DNA from: Pseudomonadota bacterium
GTDB taxonomy: Bacteria > Pseudomonadota > Alphaproteobacteria > Rhizobiales > Hyphomicrobiaceae
Direction: 5' to 3'
Assembly (NCBI GenBank): GCA_023423275.1
Contig: JAFAFW010000075.1
Location: 62,001-126,000, forward strand
DNA length: 64,000 nucleotides
The notes below the pieces were generated by a model that saw nothing but the letters and a program-made list of their open reading frames with translations, was not told the origin of the DNA and did not search any database. A program made the translations under genes and the position numbers. The number at the start of each line of letters is the position of its first letter. The first letter of the stretch is position 1. This document shows positions 53,445 through 62,545 of this stretch, piece by piece.

Positions 53445-53951
53445 TCACGCGAGCGCCTGGAGGTCGTCCAGGGTGAGATTGCCCGGCACGATGGTGATCG
53501 GAATGGGGAAAGTCCCCGCGGTTGCACCAGCAGCCAGTGAAGATACCAGCGGTCCGGGACCTTTGGCATCCGTGGACGCGCCAAGCGCCAAAACGGCGAT
53601 ATCCTCGTCGTCGTCGATCAGCTCCACGATCTTTTCGGCCTTCTTGCCTTCAAGGATGACTTCCTCGGTCGGGACCGACTCGAAGCCCGCCGTATTCAGC
53701 TTGCGCCGAAACATCCGGAACAGAGCCTTGGCTTTTGTGGTCTCTTCTTCGAGCTGGACCTGCCGCACACCGACCCAGTGCTGATATTCCTGCGGCTCGA
53801 TGACATAGAGCAGCAGGACGGAGCCGGACGTGTGCGCCACACGCAAAGCGCTGAAGTACAGCGCCGCCTCCACCTCATCACTGTCGTCGACAATGACGAG
53901 ATATTTGCGACGGTGGCCTTCCTCAAAAACGCGGCGTTTTTTCATGGCCAT
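53445..53951 (-). CDS. Universal stress protein A family
   Basis: 168 residues, single UspA domain: KYLVIVDDSDEVEAALYFS at the start, the LEGKKAEKIVELIDDDEDIAVLALGAS strand-helix-strand, and ITIVPGNL at the end. The usual ATP motif G-2x-G-9x-G(S/T) is not clean, so it may not bind ATP. Between trpS and the nifU-like gene. Confidence 0.88.
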   Translation of the reverse strand: MAMKKRRVFEEGHRRKYLVIVDDSDEVEAALYFSALRVAHTSGSVLLLYVIEPQEYQHWVGVRQVQLEEETTKAKALFRMFRRKLNTAGFESVPTEEVILEGKKAEKIVELIDDDEDIAVLALGASTDAKGPGPLVSSLAAGATAGTFPIPITIVPGNLTLDDLQALA

Positions 53952-54068
53952 GTCTCATGCTGTCACGTTGCAGGTATCTCGGCAATCGCGGCGTGCGCGA
54001 GTGGACCGCCGGGTGAAGTTTTCCGGTTCAATGCGTGAGATGAGCGGAAAAAATACCCCGATTTCGCC

Positions 54069-55127
54069 TCAGCCCCGGATGAAGCCCATAATATCCCTCA
54101 CCTGATCCATGATCGGCTTCGCGATCGCACGTGCGCGATTTGCCCCATCGACCAGAACCTTATCAATTTCGGCAGCGTCCTGCGAGAGCCGACGCATTTC
54201 AGCGCCGATCGGGCCAATTTTTTCAACCGCCACCTCGCCAAGCGCTTTCTTGAAGGTGGAGAATGGCCCGCCACCGAAATCGCGCAGCACCGTCGTGGCA
54301 TCGATACCGGCCAATGCCGCATAAATGCCGACAAGATTCTCCGCCTCCGGGCGCCCTGCCAGCCCTGCCTCCTCAGACGGCAGAGGTTCAGGATCCGTCT
54401 TGGCCTTCTGGATTTTGCGCGCAACCGTTTCCGCATCATCCAACAGATTGATGCGTGACAGATCGGACGGATCGGATTTCGACATCTTCTTCGTCCCGTC
54501 GCGCAAGCTCATGACGCGCGTCGCAGGGCCTGTGATGACCGGCTCCGGCAGCGGGAAAAACAGACCGTCGTCATATCCTGCCGCCGTGATGGAAGCACGG
54601 AAGTCATTATTGAACTTCTGTGCAATATCGCGGGCCAGCTCCAGATGCTGCTTCTGGTCCTCACCCACCGGCACGTGCGTGGCCCGGTAGACCAGGATGT
54701 CAGCGGCCATCAGGTTCGGATAGGCATAGAGACCGACCGACGCGTTCTCGCGATCCTTGCCGGCCTTCTCCTTGAACTGCGTCATGCGGTTGAGCCAACC
54801 CAGGCGCGCGACGCAGTTGAACACCCACGCCAGCTCCGCATGCTCGGAGACCTGCGACTGATTGAAGATGATGCTCTTCTTGGGATCGACACCGGCAGCG
54901 ATATAGGCAGCCGTCACTTCCCGGATCGCCGGCTTCAACTGCTCCGGGCCGCCCCAGATCTCGACCGCCTGCGTGATCGCGTGCAGATCGACCACGCAGT
55001 AGATGCATTCATGGCTGTCCTGCAGCTTGATCCACTGCAACATCGCGCCGAGATAGTTGCCAAGATGCAGCGAGCCGGTCGGCTGCATGCCGGAAAAAAC
55101 GCGCGGCGTGATCTTCGGAAGCGTCAT
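54069..55127 (-). CDS. trpS: Tryptophanyl-tRNA synthetase
   Basis: 352 residues from the ATG at 55127 with AGGA about 6 bases upstream. Class I signatures HLGN at 21-24 (HIGH-type) and KKMSKSD near 212-218, plus GMQPTGSLHLG and VGEDQKQHLELARDI. It charges tRNA-Trp. Upstream neighbour is murJ. Confidence 0.97.
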   Translation of the reverse strand: MTLPKITPRVFSGMQPTGSLHLGNYLGAMLQWIKLQDSHECIYCVVDLHAITQAVEIWGGPEQLKPAIREVTAAYIAAGVDPKKSIIFNQSQVSEHAELAWVFNCVARLGWLNRMTQFKEKAGKDRENASVGLYAYPNLMAADILVYRATHVPVGEDQKQHLELARDIAQKFNNDFRASITAAGYDDGLFFPLPEPVITGPATRVMSLRDGTKKMSKSDPSDLSRINLLDDAETVARKIQKAKTDPEPLPSEEAGLAGRPEAENLVGIYAALAGIDATTVLRDFGGGPFSTFKKALGEVAVEKIGPIGAEMRRLSQDAAEIDKVLVDGANRARAIAKPIMDQVRDIMGFIRG

Positions 55128-55221
55128 GGGAGTCCTGTGCTCTTTGGAATTCCGGCGGTTTATCGCGCGCCGAGGCACCGTGCGCAAGTTGCCAATTGCG
55201 TTGGACTTGTCGCGTTGACGT

Positions 55222-56808
55222 TCACACAGGTCCGGCGTTGCGCCTAAAACCCGCGACCAGCCGGCGCAGCGGCATCGCTCCCGTCACTTGAACGGCCACG
55301 GCGTAAACGATCAGACCGATCAACACGAGCGCCGTGAGCGCCCCGAAACGGGCGAGGGTGCCCTGGCCGCCAAGCCACGGAGCCAGCGCGTCAGCGGAAA
55401 AAAACAGCGCTACTCCCATGATGAGGCTCGAGACACAAATCCTCGGCAGACTGCGGTTCAACGTCCGATCGACGATGAAATCACCACGCCGGGCCAGTGT
55501 CGACCAGAGCAGCCCCGCATTCAGCCAGCCGCCGAGCGTTGTCGCCAAGGCAATCCCGACGTGCGGCATGAGACCTGCCCAGCGGAACAGGAAAAAGAAA
55601 GCAATCGATCCCAGCGTATTGGCGGTCAGGCTGATGGCTGCGTAACGCATTGGCGTGGCGGTGTCCTCGCGGGCGAAATAGGCGGGCGAGAACACCTTGA
55701 TCAGCACGAACGACGGCAGTCCCAACGCGAAAATGCCGAGAGCGAGCGCCGTCGCATGCGTATCGGCGGCCGTATAGGCCCCGCGCTCGAACAACACACT
55801 GACGATGGGGGATGGCACCACAGCCAGCGCCACGGCAGCCGGCAGCGTGAGCAGCATCGCGAATTCCAGCGAACGGTTCTGGCTATTCATCACATCGGCG
55901 CTGTTTCCGGCGCGCAAATGACGGGAAATATCAGGCAGCAACACCACGCCGATAGCAATGCCGACGATCGCCAGCGGCAGCTCATAGATGCGGTCGGCAT
56001 AGTAGAGATGCGAGACTGCACCATCCTGCAGGGAGGCGATCACCGTGCCGATCACGATATTGATCTGTGTGATGCCACCGGCGATCACCCCTGGAATACC
56101 GAGCCGGATCAGGTCGCGGATCTCCGGGCTGAGCGTCGGCCGGCGCAGCCGCAGGGCAAACCCGTTCATGATCGCGCCATAAGCCAACAGCGCCAACTGG
56201 AAGACGCCCGCGGCCGCGACGCCCCAGGCGAGAATGATCCCGGCGTTCGCGTCACGGCGATAGCCCAGAGCCATGGCCAGCAGGATGGCCGCCGTCAGCG
56301 TCAGATTGAGAATGATCGAGACGCTGGAGCTTTCCACGAACTTGCCCAGCGTATTGAGAACGCCCGAGAGCAAGGCGACCAGCGACATGCACAGGAGATA
56401 GGGAAAGGTGATCCGCGTCAGCAAAACCGCGAGATCGTACTTTTCCGGCGTCTCGGCAAATCCGGGCGCCAGCACATGCATGAGCCACGGCATCGTGATC
56501 TGGGCGATTGCGGTCAGCAGCACCAGGACGAACACCAGCCCCGACATCGCATCCTCGGCAAAGCGCCGGGCCGAGTCGGCGCCCTCGCCTTCCAGCCGCT
56601 TTGCGAACAACGGTACGAACGCGGCATTGAACGCGCCTTCTCCAAACAGCCGGCGAAAAAGGTTCGGGAACCGGAAGGCGACGAAGAAGGCGTCAGCGAC
56701 CGCGCCTGTTCCCAAGACCGCTGCAATTAGAATATCGCGCACGAAACCAAGCACACGGCTGATCATCGTCAGCCCGCCGACGGTGGCGAACGCCCGATAA
56801 AGCTTCAT
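55222..56808 (-). CDS. murJ: Lipid II flippase MurJ
   Basis: 528 residues with about fourteen transmembrane helices: RVLGFVRDILIAAVLG at the start, RLFGEGAFNAAFVP, and ALGIFALGLPSFVLIKVFSPAYFAREDT in helix 9-10 region. It moves lipid II across the inner membrane. ATGA overlap with glnD. Confidence 0.96.
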   Translation of the reverse strand: MKLYRAFATVGGLTMISRVLGFVRDILIAAVLGTGAVADAFFVAFRFPNLFRRLFGEGAFNAAFVPLFAKRLEGEGADSARRFAEDAMSGLVFVLVLLTAIAQITMPWLMHVLAPGFAETPEKYDLAVLLTRITFPYLLCMSLVALLSGVLNTLGKFVESSSVSIILNLTLTAAILLAMALGYRRDANAGIILAWGVAAAGVFQLALLAYGAIMNGFALRLRRPTLSPEIRDLIRLGIPGVIAGGITQINIVIGTVIASLQDGAVSHLYYADRIYELPLAIVGIAIGVVLLPDISRHLRAGNSADVMNSQNRSLEFAMLLTLPAAVALAVVPSPIVSVLFERGAYTAADTHATALALGIFALGLPSFVLIKVFSPAYFAREDTATPMRYAAISLTANTLGSIAFFFLFRWAGLMPHVGIALATTLGGWLNAGLLWSTLARRGDFIVDRTLNRSLPRICVSSLIMGVALFFSADALAPWLGGQGTLARFGALTALVLIGLIVYAVAVQVTGAMPLRRLVAGFRRNAGPV

Positions 56809-59567
56809 GCAGCCTCGCCCTGATGCGACAGCACACCGGCAAGCCGCTCGCGGATGGTTGCCTGTCGCGCTTCGCTGACGATTTTCTTGCCGGTGAGATC
56901 CGTTACGTAGAAGACGTCCACGGCCTTCTCTCCATAGGTGGTGATGTGCGCCGACGTGATGTCGAGATTGAGGTCGGACAACGTGTTGGTGAGATCGTAG
57001 AGAAGACCCGGCCGGTCCCTCCCGGCCACCTCGATAACCGAGAAATTGTCCGACAGAGAATTGTTGATGATTGTTTCGGGCTCGACCGTAAACGCATTGA
57101 TGCGCCGCTCGGTAGGACGGCGTTCCCCCATCAGCCTGGCGATACGAATTTCACCGTTGAGGGCGCGTTCGATGGTGCGGGCGATCCGATCCATACGTCG
57201 CTGCTCATCGTCGATCTCGGCAAACTCACGCTGCAGCAGGAAGGTGTCGAGCGCGATGCCGTCACGCGTGGTCGAGACGTGTGCGCCGATGATGTTCGCT
57301 CCAGCCGCGGCACAAGCGCCGGCAAACAGCGACAACAGCCGCGGATGATTGGGAGCCAACACCGAGAGTTCGGTCATGGACGTGAAGGCATCGGAGGTAA
57401 ACGACGTCGCCAGCCTCCGCCCCTCGCTATCCGCCCGGCGGATCAGGCGGGCATGCTCGGCCTGCTTGTGCGTGTCTATTTTGAGCCAATAGTCATCGTA
57501 GTGACGGTCGAGGAATTTTTCGACTTCGGCAGGCGGCCAATCCGACAGCTCGGCCTTCAACTGGTTCTGCGCCTCCATGATCCGGTCGCGCCGCGAAGCC
57601 TGCGTGTGACCACCGGCGACAAGCGGCTCAGTCTCCCAATAGAGCTGCCGCAGAAGCTGACCTTTCCAGCCGTTCCATACGCCCGGGCCTACGGCGCGAA
57701 TATCGGCAACCGTCAGCAGAAGCAGCAGTTTGAGCCGCTCCGGGCTCTGGACGATTTCGGCAAAGTCACGGATCGTTTTCGGGTCGGAGAGATCGCGGCT
57801 CTGCGCGATATTGCTCATCTCCAGATGGTTCTGGATCAGCCAGACGACCGTTTCGGTCTCGGACGGGCTGAGGCCGAGCCGCGGACATAGATTGCGCGCG
57901 ATCCTCATGCCAACGATCGAGTGATCCTCGATCTGGCCTTTGCCGATATCGTGGAGGAAGGCTGCAACGAACAAAGCGCGCCGGTTCTGAATCCTCGAAA
58001 CGATCTCGGTTGAGAGCGGCAACGTATCGGCAAGCTGCCCCCGCTCTATCGCCCTGAGCTGGCCGACAGTGCGCAACAAGTGCTCGTCGACCGTAAAATG
58101 ATGATACATATTGAATTGCGTCATGCCGACAACATGGCCGAAGTCGGGAATGAAGCGCCCCAGCACACCCGCCTCATTCATACGCCGCAGCGTCGCCTCG
58201 GGATTGGGCGAGGTCAGCAGGTTCAAAAACAGGCGATTGGCTTCTGGATTCTGGCGCATCCGATCATCGATCAGGCGCAGAGAGCTGCGCAGCAGGCGCA
58301 CCGCCGACGGATGAAAAAAACTTCCCGTTTCCTCGGCAATCGCGAAATAGCGGATCAAATTAACGGGATTATTCCGGAAAGCGTCGACGTGAGCGACGTT
58401 CAGGCGCTCATTGTCGATACGGAAATCCGTGGTGCGCCGAATTCTGCGCCGTGTCGCCCAGGTGACTGGATTGATGAAACTATTCAGCCGCGGTGCTGAC
58501 TTGAGCTGCTGGATTTCCAGTGCGGAGCACAGAATTGTGGTCAGATCGCCGACATCCTTGGCGACCAGGAAGTAGTGCTTCATGAAGCGCTCGACATTGC
58601 GCTGGCCTGCATGTGCGCGATAGCCGAGACGTTCGGCCATCACGGTCTGAAGGTCGAAGGTCAGCCTCTCCTCCGGCCGGCCGGCCTGGAAATGCAGATG
58701 ACAGCGGACACTCCACAGGAACGACTCGCACTTGCGGAACGTCGCCACCTCGGACGGGCGGAAAATTCCCGCGCCTTCCGCATCGGTGCCGAGGTCGTGG
58801 CCGTGGAAAAACTTGGCCAGCCAATGCAGCGTGTGCAGGTCGCGTAACCCGCCTTTTCCATCCTTGATGTTTGGTTCGACGCGATAACGGCTCTGGCCGC
58901 TTTTGCGGTGACGCTCATCACGCTCCGCCATTTTGGCGTCGACGAAGGGGCGCCCCGAAACCGCGACGATCTCTGCGCGGAATCGCTTTCTCAACGAGGT
59001 GAACAGCTCCGCATCGCCGAGGATCAGCCGCATATCCAGGAGTGCGGTCAGGATCGTGTGGTCGGAAATCGCCAGCTTCAAGCATTGATCGACCGTGCGG
59101 GTCGCATGTCCGACCTTGAGGCCCAGATCCCACAGCAGGTAGAGCATGTGCTCGACGACGCTCTCGCCCCAGGGCGTCTGCTTGTAGGGCAGCAGGAACA
59201 GCAGATCGATGTCGGAGCCCGGCGCCAGCATGCCTCGGCCATAGCCGCCTGTTGCGACAATGGCCATGCGCTCGGCATCGGACGGGTTGGTCGCGCGATA
59301 GGCGTGGCCGACCGTATGGTCGAAGATCAGCCGGATCAGTTCGTCTTGAAATCGCGACAGCCCTTCCGCACAGCGCCGGCCGTTGCCGTCGGCCATGAGC
59401 TGGGCTTCGGCGGCCGCACGCGCCGTTTTCATGAGCGCCCGGCAGCAATCCAGAACATCATTGCGCGCCTCGGCGGCGCCACCGTGCTGCTCGACGAGCC
59501 GGCTCAGCTCCGCACGCGCCGCGGACGGGTCGAAATAAGGCGCTTTCACCAGGGCAGCGTTGTCCAT
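56805..59567 (-). CDS. glnD: Bifunctional uridylyltransferase/uridylyl-removing enzyme
   Basis: 920 residues. Nucleotidyltransferase site GGYGRGMLAPGSDIDLLFL, HD domain with HDIGKG, and two C-terminal ACT domains (the last with VAGRDRPGLLYDLTNTL). It sets the uridylylation of PII in response to glutamine, controlling nitrogen assimilation. Between mutS (23 bp) and murJ. Confidence 0.97.
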   Translation of the reverse strand: MDNAALVKAPYFDPSAARAELSRLVEQHGGAAEARNDVLDCCRALMKTARAAAEAQLMADGNGRRCAEGLSRFQDELIRLIFDHTVGHAYRATNPSDAERMAIVATGGYGRGMLAPGSDIDLLFLLPYKQTPWGESVVEHMLYLLWDLGLKVGHATRTVDQCLKLAISDHTILTALLDMRLILGDAELFTSLRKRFRAEIVAVSGRPFVDAKMAERDERHRKSGQSRYRVEPNIKDGKGGLRDLHTLHWLAKFFHGHDLGTDAEGAGIFRPSEVATFRKCESFLWSVRCHLHFQAGRPEERLTFDLQTVMAERLGYRAHAGQRNVERFMKHYFLVAKDVGDLTTILCSALEIQQLKSAPRLNSFINPVTWATRRRIRRTTDFRIDNERLNVAHVDAFRNNPVNLIRYFAIAEETGSFFHPSAVRLLRSSLRLIDDRMRQNPEANRLFLNLLTSPNPEATLRRMNEAGVLGRFIPDFGHVVGMTQFNMYHHFTVDEHLLRTVGQLRAIERGQLADTLPLSTEIVSRIQNRRALFVAAFLHDIGKGQIEDHSIVGMRIARNLCPRLGLSPSETETVVWLIQNHLEMSNIAQSRDLSDPKTIRDFAEIVQSPERLKLLLLLTVADIRAVGPGVWNGWKGQLLRQLYWETEPLVAGGHTQASRRDRIMEAQNQLKAELSDWPPAEVEKFLDRHYDDYWLKIDTHKQAEHARLIRRADSEGRRLATSFTSDAFTSMTELSVLAPNHPRLLSLFAGACAAAGANIIGAHVSTTRDGIALDTFLLQREFAEIDDEQRRMDRIARTIERALNGEIRIARLMGERRPTERRINAFTVEPETIINNSLSDNFSVIEVAGRDRPGLLYDLTNTLSDLNLDITSAHITTYGEKAVDVFYVTDLTGKKIVSEARQATIRERLAGVLSHQGEAA

Positions 59568-59590
59568 CGGCTCGCGATACCGTCGTCCTG

Positions 59591-62434
59591 CTATTGCGGC
59601 GGCGATTTTCCGCGCAATTCCTTGAGATGATATAATGCGTCCAAAGCCGCGCGCGGACTGAGCTCATCCGGCCTGAGCCCGTCAAGCGCAATTTCCAGGT
59701 CGGACGGCCCTGCCTCGATCGGCGGCGTGGGTGGCTCGTGGGCAAAGAGCGGCAGATCCGCAAGCGACCCGTTCGTGCCCCCGCTGCGCCGATCGGCCTT
59801 TTCCAGCCGGGCCAGAACTTCTCGCGCCCGCTTCACAACGGGTTGTGGCAAGCCAGCAAGCTTGGCGACCTGAATTCCATAAGAGCGGTCGGCCGCGCCC
59901 GGCTTGACCTTGTGCAGGAACACGATGTCGTCCTGCCACTCTTTTACGTCCATCGTGACGTTGGCGAGCTTGTCGAGGCGGCCGGCGAGTTCCGTCAGTT
60001 CGTGATAGTGGGTGGCGAACAGGGCCCGGCAGCCACTGACGTTGTGCAGATACTCAACCGTCGCCCAGGCGATCGACAGACCGTCGAACGTTGCCGTGCC
60101 GCGTCCGATCTCATCCAGGATGACGAGGGAGCGGTCGGTTGCCTGGTTCAGAATGCCTGCGGTTTCGACCATCTCGACCATGAACGTCGAGCGACCGCGC
60201 GCCAGATCATCGGCGGCACCGACGCGAGAGAACAACCGGTCTATGACGCCGATATGCGCCTCCCGTGCAGGCACGAACGATCCGGCCTGCGCCATCAAGG
60301 CAATCAACGCATTCTGGCGCAGGAACGTCGATTTGCCGGCCATGTTCGGCCCGGTCACGAGCCAGATGCGGCCGTTGGCTTCAGCACCTTCCGTGGAGGC
60401 TTCGTCTCCGCCGAGGACACAGTCATTCTCGATGAACGGCGTTGCCTTTGCCCGGCGCAAGGCTTGCTCGACGACCGGATGACGGCCGCCGCGGATCTCG
60501 AACTCCTGTCCGGCAGTCATTCTCGGACGCGTATAGCCTTGCTCGAACGCGAGCTGCGCCAGCCCCGAGAACTGGTCGAGTTCCGCCAGCGCCGCCGCGA
60601 TGCCGCCGAGGTCCTGCTCCATCGCGGCGATGGATCGTGCCAGCTCGGCAAAGATCTCCTGTTCGATCGCGAGCGCGCGCTCGGCCGCGGAGGCAATCCG
60701 GCCTTCCGTTTCGGCAAGCTCCGTGGTCGTAAATCGCATCGCGTTGGCCAACGTCTGGCGATGCCGGAAGACGTGGGACAGCGGTTCGGACATCAGCGGC
60801 TTGGCCGCGCTCGCCGGAACCTCGATGTAATAGCCAAGCAGATTGTTGTGCCGGATCTTGAGGGATTTCAGACCCGCTTCCGAGATGTAACGCGCTTCGA
60901 GGCCCGCCATCACCTGCCGGCTGTCTTCCTTCAGGCGCCGCGCCTCGTCGAGATCGGCGCGAAACCCATCGCATACAAATCCGCCGTCGCGGCGGTGCGG
61001 CGGCGGCGTTTCGACCAGTGCAGCCGCCAGCGAGGCGTGAAGCTGCGCGGCCCCTGGCGCGGACAGCCGGGTCAGAATGGCAGCCAGTTCATCCGGCACC
61101 CCGACACCGTTCGACGATTGCGCGAGAACATCGGCCAAGGCGCCAGCCGCATTCAAGCCGTCGCGTATGCCGCCCAGATCGATGGGCCCACCGCGTTGCA
61201 GCGCCAGCCGCGATACCGATCGCGCAATATCCGGGGCTGATTTGAGCGCAGCCCGCACCTTTTCGCGCAGACCATCGGCTTCAAGGAGGTATCCGACCGC
61301 ATCGAGCCGCGCAGCGATCGCTCTCGGATCGCACAGCGGCGTCGCCAGCCGGGCCGCAAGCTCGCGGGCGCCAGGCCCCGTAACCGTACGATCGATCGCG
61401 TCCAGCAGGCTGCCCTGCCGGTTGCCGGACGTCGAACGTACGATTTCAAGGCTTGCGCGCGTCGCGGCGTCGATCGACATGGCCGCTGCAATGCCGGTCC
61501 GTCGCGGCGGCCGGATCACCGGCTGACAACCGATCTGGGTCAGCTCCACGTATTTCAGAAGTCCAGCGGCTGCGGCCAGCTCCGGACGCGAGAAATCGCC
61601 GAACGCCGCCAGATCGCTTACCCCGAGACGGGCCTTGAGCACGCGCTCGCCTGCCATGCTGTCAAACGTTGCGCCAGCGACGGGCGTGGCCGCAGCTCCG
61701 ACCAAACCGATCCAGCGCTTGATATCGGGATTAGCGAGAACCTCGTCCGAGGCAATCACTTCGCTCGGCTGCAGGCGCACGATCTCGCCCGGCAGATCTC
61801 CGTCGGAAACGGCGCCGATCTCGAATTCACCGGTCGAAATATCCAGTGAGGCGAGCGCTAATCCAGGGCCACCTCCACCCGTCGCATGCGGGGAAACATA
61901 GAGTGCCGTCAGATAGTTGCGCGCCTTTGCGTCGAGCAGGGCGTCTTCGGTCAGCGTGCCCGGCGTGACGAGGCGGACCACATCGCGCCGCACCACGGCC
62001 TTGGAGCCTCGCTTGCGGGCTTCTGCCGGATCCTCGAGTTGCTCGCACACTGCGACGCGATAGCCCTGGCGGATCAAGCGTTGCAGATACTCGTCAGACC
62101 GGTGCACGGGCACGCCGCACATCGGAATATCCTGTCCGGCGTGCTTACCGCGCTTCGTCAACACGATACCCAGGGCCTGCGAGGCCACCACCGCATCCTC
62201 GAAGAACAGCTCATAGAAGTCGCCCATCCGGTACCAGAGAATGCAATCCGAATTGGCGGCCTTGATTTCGAGGTACTGGGCCATGGATGGCGTCGCGTCG
62301 GCTACGGCCAGACGCTCAGCGGCCACAGTGGGGCCTGCCGCAGCCTCTTCGGGCGCGGGTCCTGCGGCCTGTTTCGTCTTCGGTCGCGACACTCCGTGCA
62401 AATCCCCCTGTTTTCCCCCTCGAGCCAACCACAT
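59591..62434 (-). CDS. mutS: DNA mismatch repair protein MutS
   Basis: 947 residues from the ATG at 62434; a GTG at 62392 (VSRPKTK) with GGGGGAT upstream is an alternative. Mismatch-reading motif RMGDFYELF (Phe-x-Glu type) follows a roughly 45-residue low-complexity N-terminus; the ATPase has GPNMAGKSTFLRQ near residue 697 and DEIGRGTATFDG. It detects mismatches and recruits MutL. First gene of mutS-glnD-murJ-trpS, divergent from maeB. Confidence 0.97.
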   Translation of the reverse strand: MWLARGGKQGDLHGVSRPKTKQAAGPAPEEAAAGPTVAAERLAVADATPSMAQYLEIKAANSDCILWYRMGDFYELFFEDAVVASQALGIVLTKRGKHAGQDIPMCGVPVHRSDEYLQRLIRQGYRVAVCEQLEDPAEARKRGSKAVVRRDVVRLVTPGTLTEDALLDAKARNYLTALYVSPHATGGGGPGLALASLDISTGEFEIGAVSDGDLPGEIVRLQPSEVIASDEVLANPDIKRWIGLVGAAATPVAGATFDSMAGERVLKARLGVSDLAAFGDFSRPELAAAAGLLKYVELTQIGCQPVIRPPRRTGIAAAMSIDAATRASLEIVRSTSGNRQGSLLDAIDRTVTGPGARELAARLATPLCDPRAIAARLDAVGYLLEADGLREKVRAALKSAPDIARSVSRLALQRGGPIDLGGIRDGLNAAGALADVLAQSSNGVGVPDELAAILTRLSAPGAAQLHASLAAALVETPPPHRRDGGFVCDGFRADLDEARRLKEDSRQVMAGLEARYISEAGLKSLKIRHNNLLGYYIEVPASAAKPLMSEPLSHVFRHRQTLANAMRFTTTELAETEGRIASAAERALAIEQEIFAELARSIAAMEQDLGGIAAALAELDQFSGLAQLAFEQGYTRPRMTAGQEFEIRGGRHPVVEQALRRAKATPFIENDCVLGGDEASTEGAEANGRIWLVTGPNMAGKSTFLRQNALIALMAQAGSFVPAREAHIGVIDRLFSRVGAADDLARGRSTFMVEMVETAGILNQATDRSLVILDEIGRGTATFDGLSIAWATVEYLHNVSGCRALFATHYHELTELAGRLDKLANVTMDVKEWQDDIVFLHKVKPGAADRSYGIQVAKLAGLPQPVVKRAREVLARLEKADRRSGGTNGSLADLPLFAHEPPTPPIEAGPSDLEIALDGLRPDELSPRAALDALYHLKELRGKSPPQ

Positions 62435-62545
62435 AGCCGTTCACGCGCCGCTGTCAAAATCCGTGGTCGCGCAACGCAGCCGTTGTCCCCACGTCAACGA
62501 AAGTCCTATGCTGGTTCCAAATTCTAGGGGAAAGCATCAAGGACC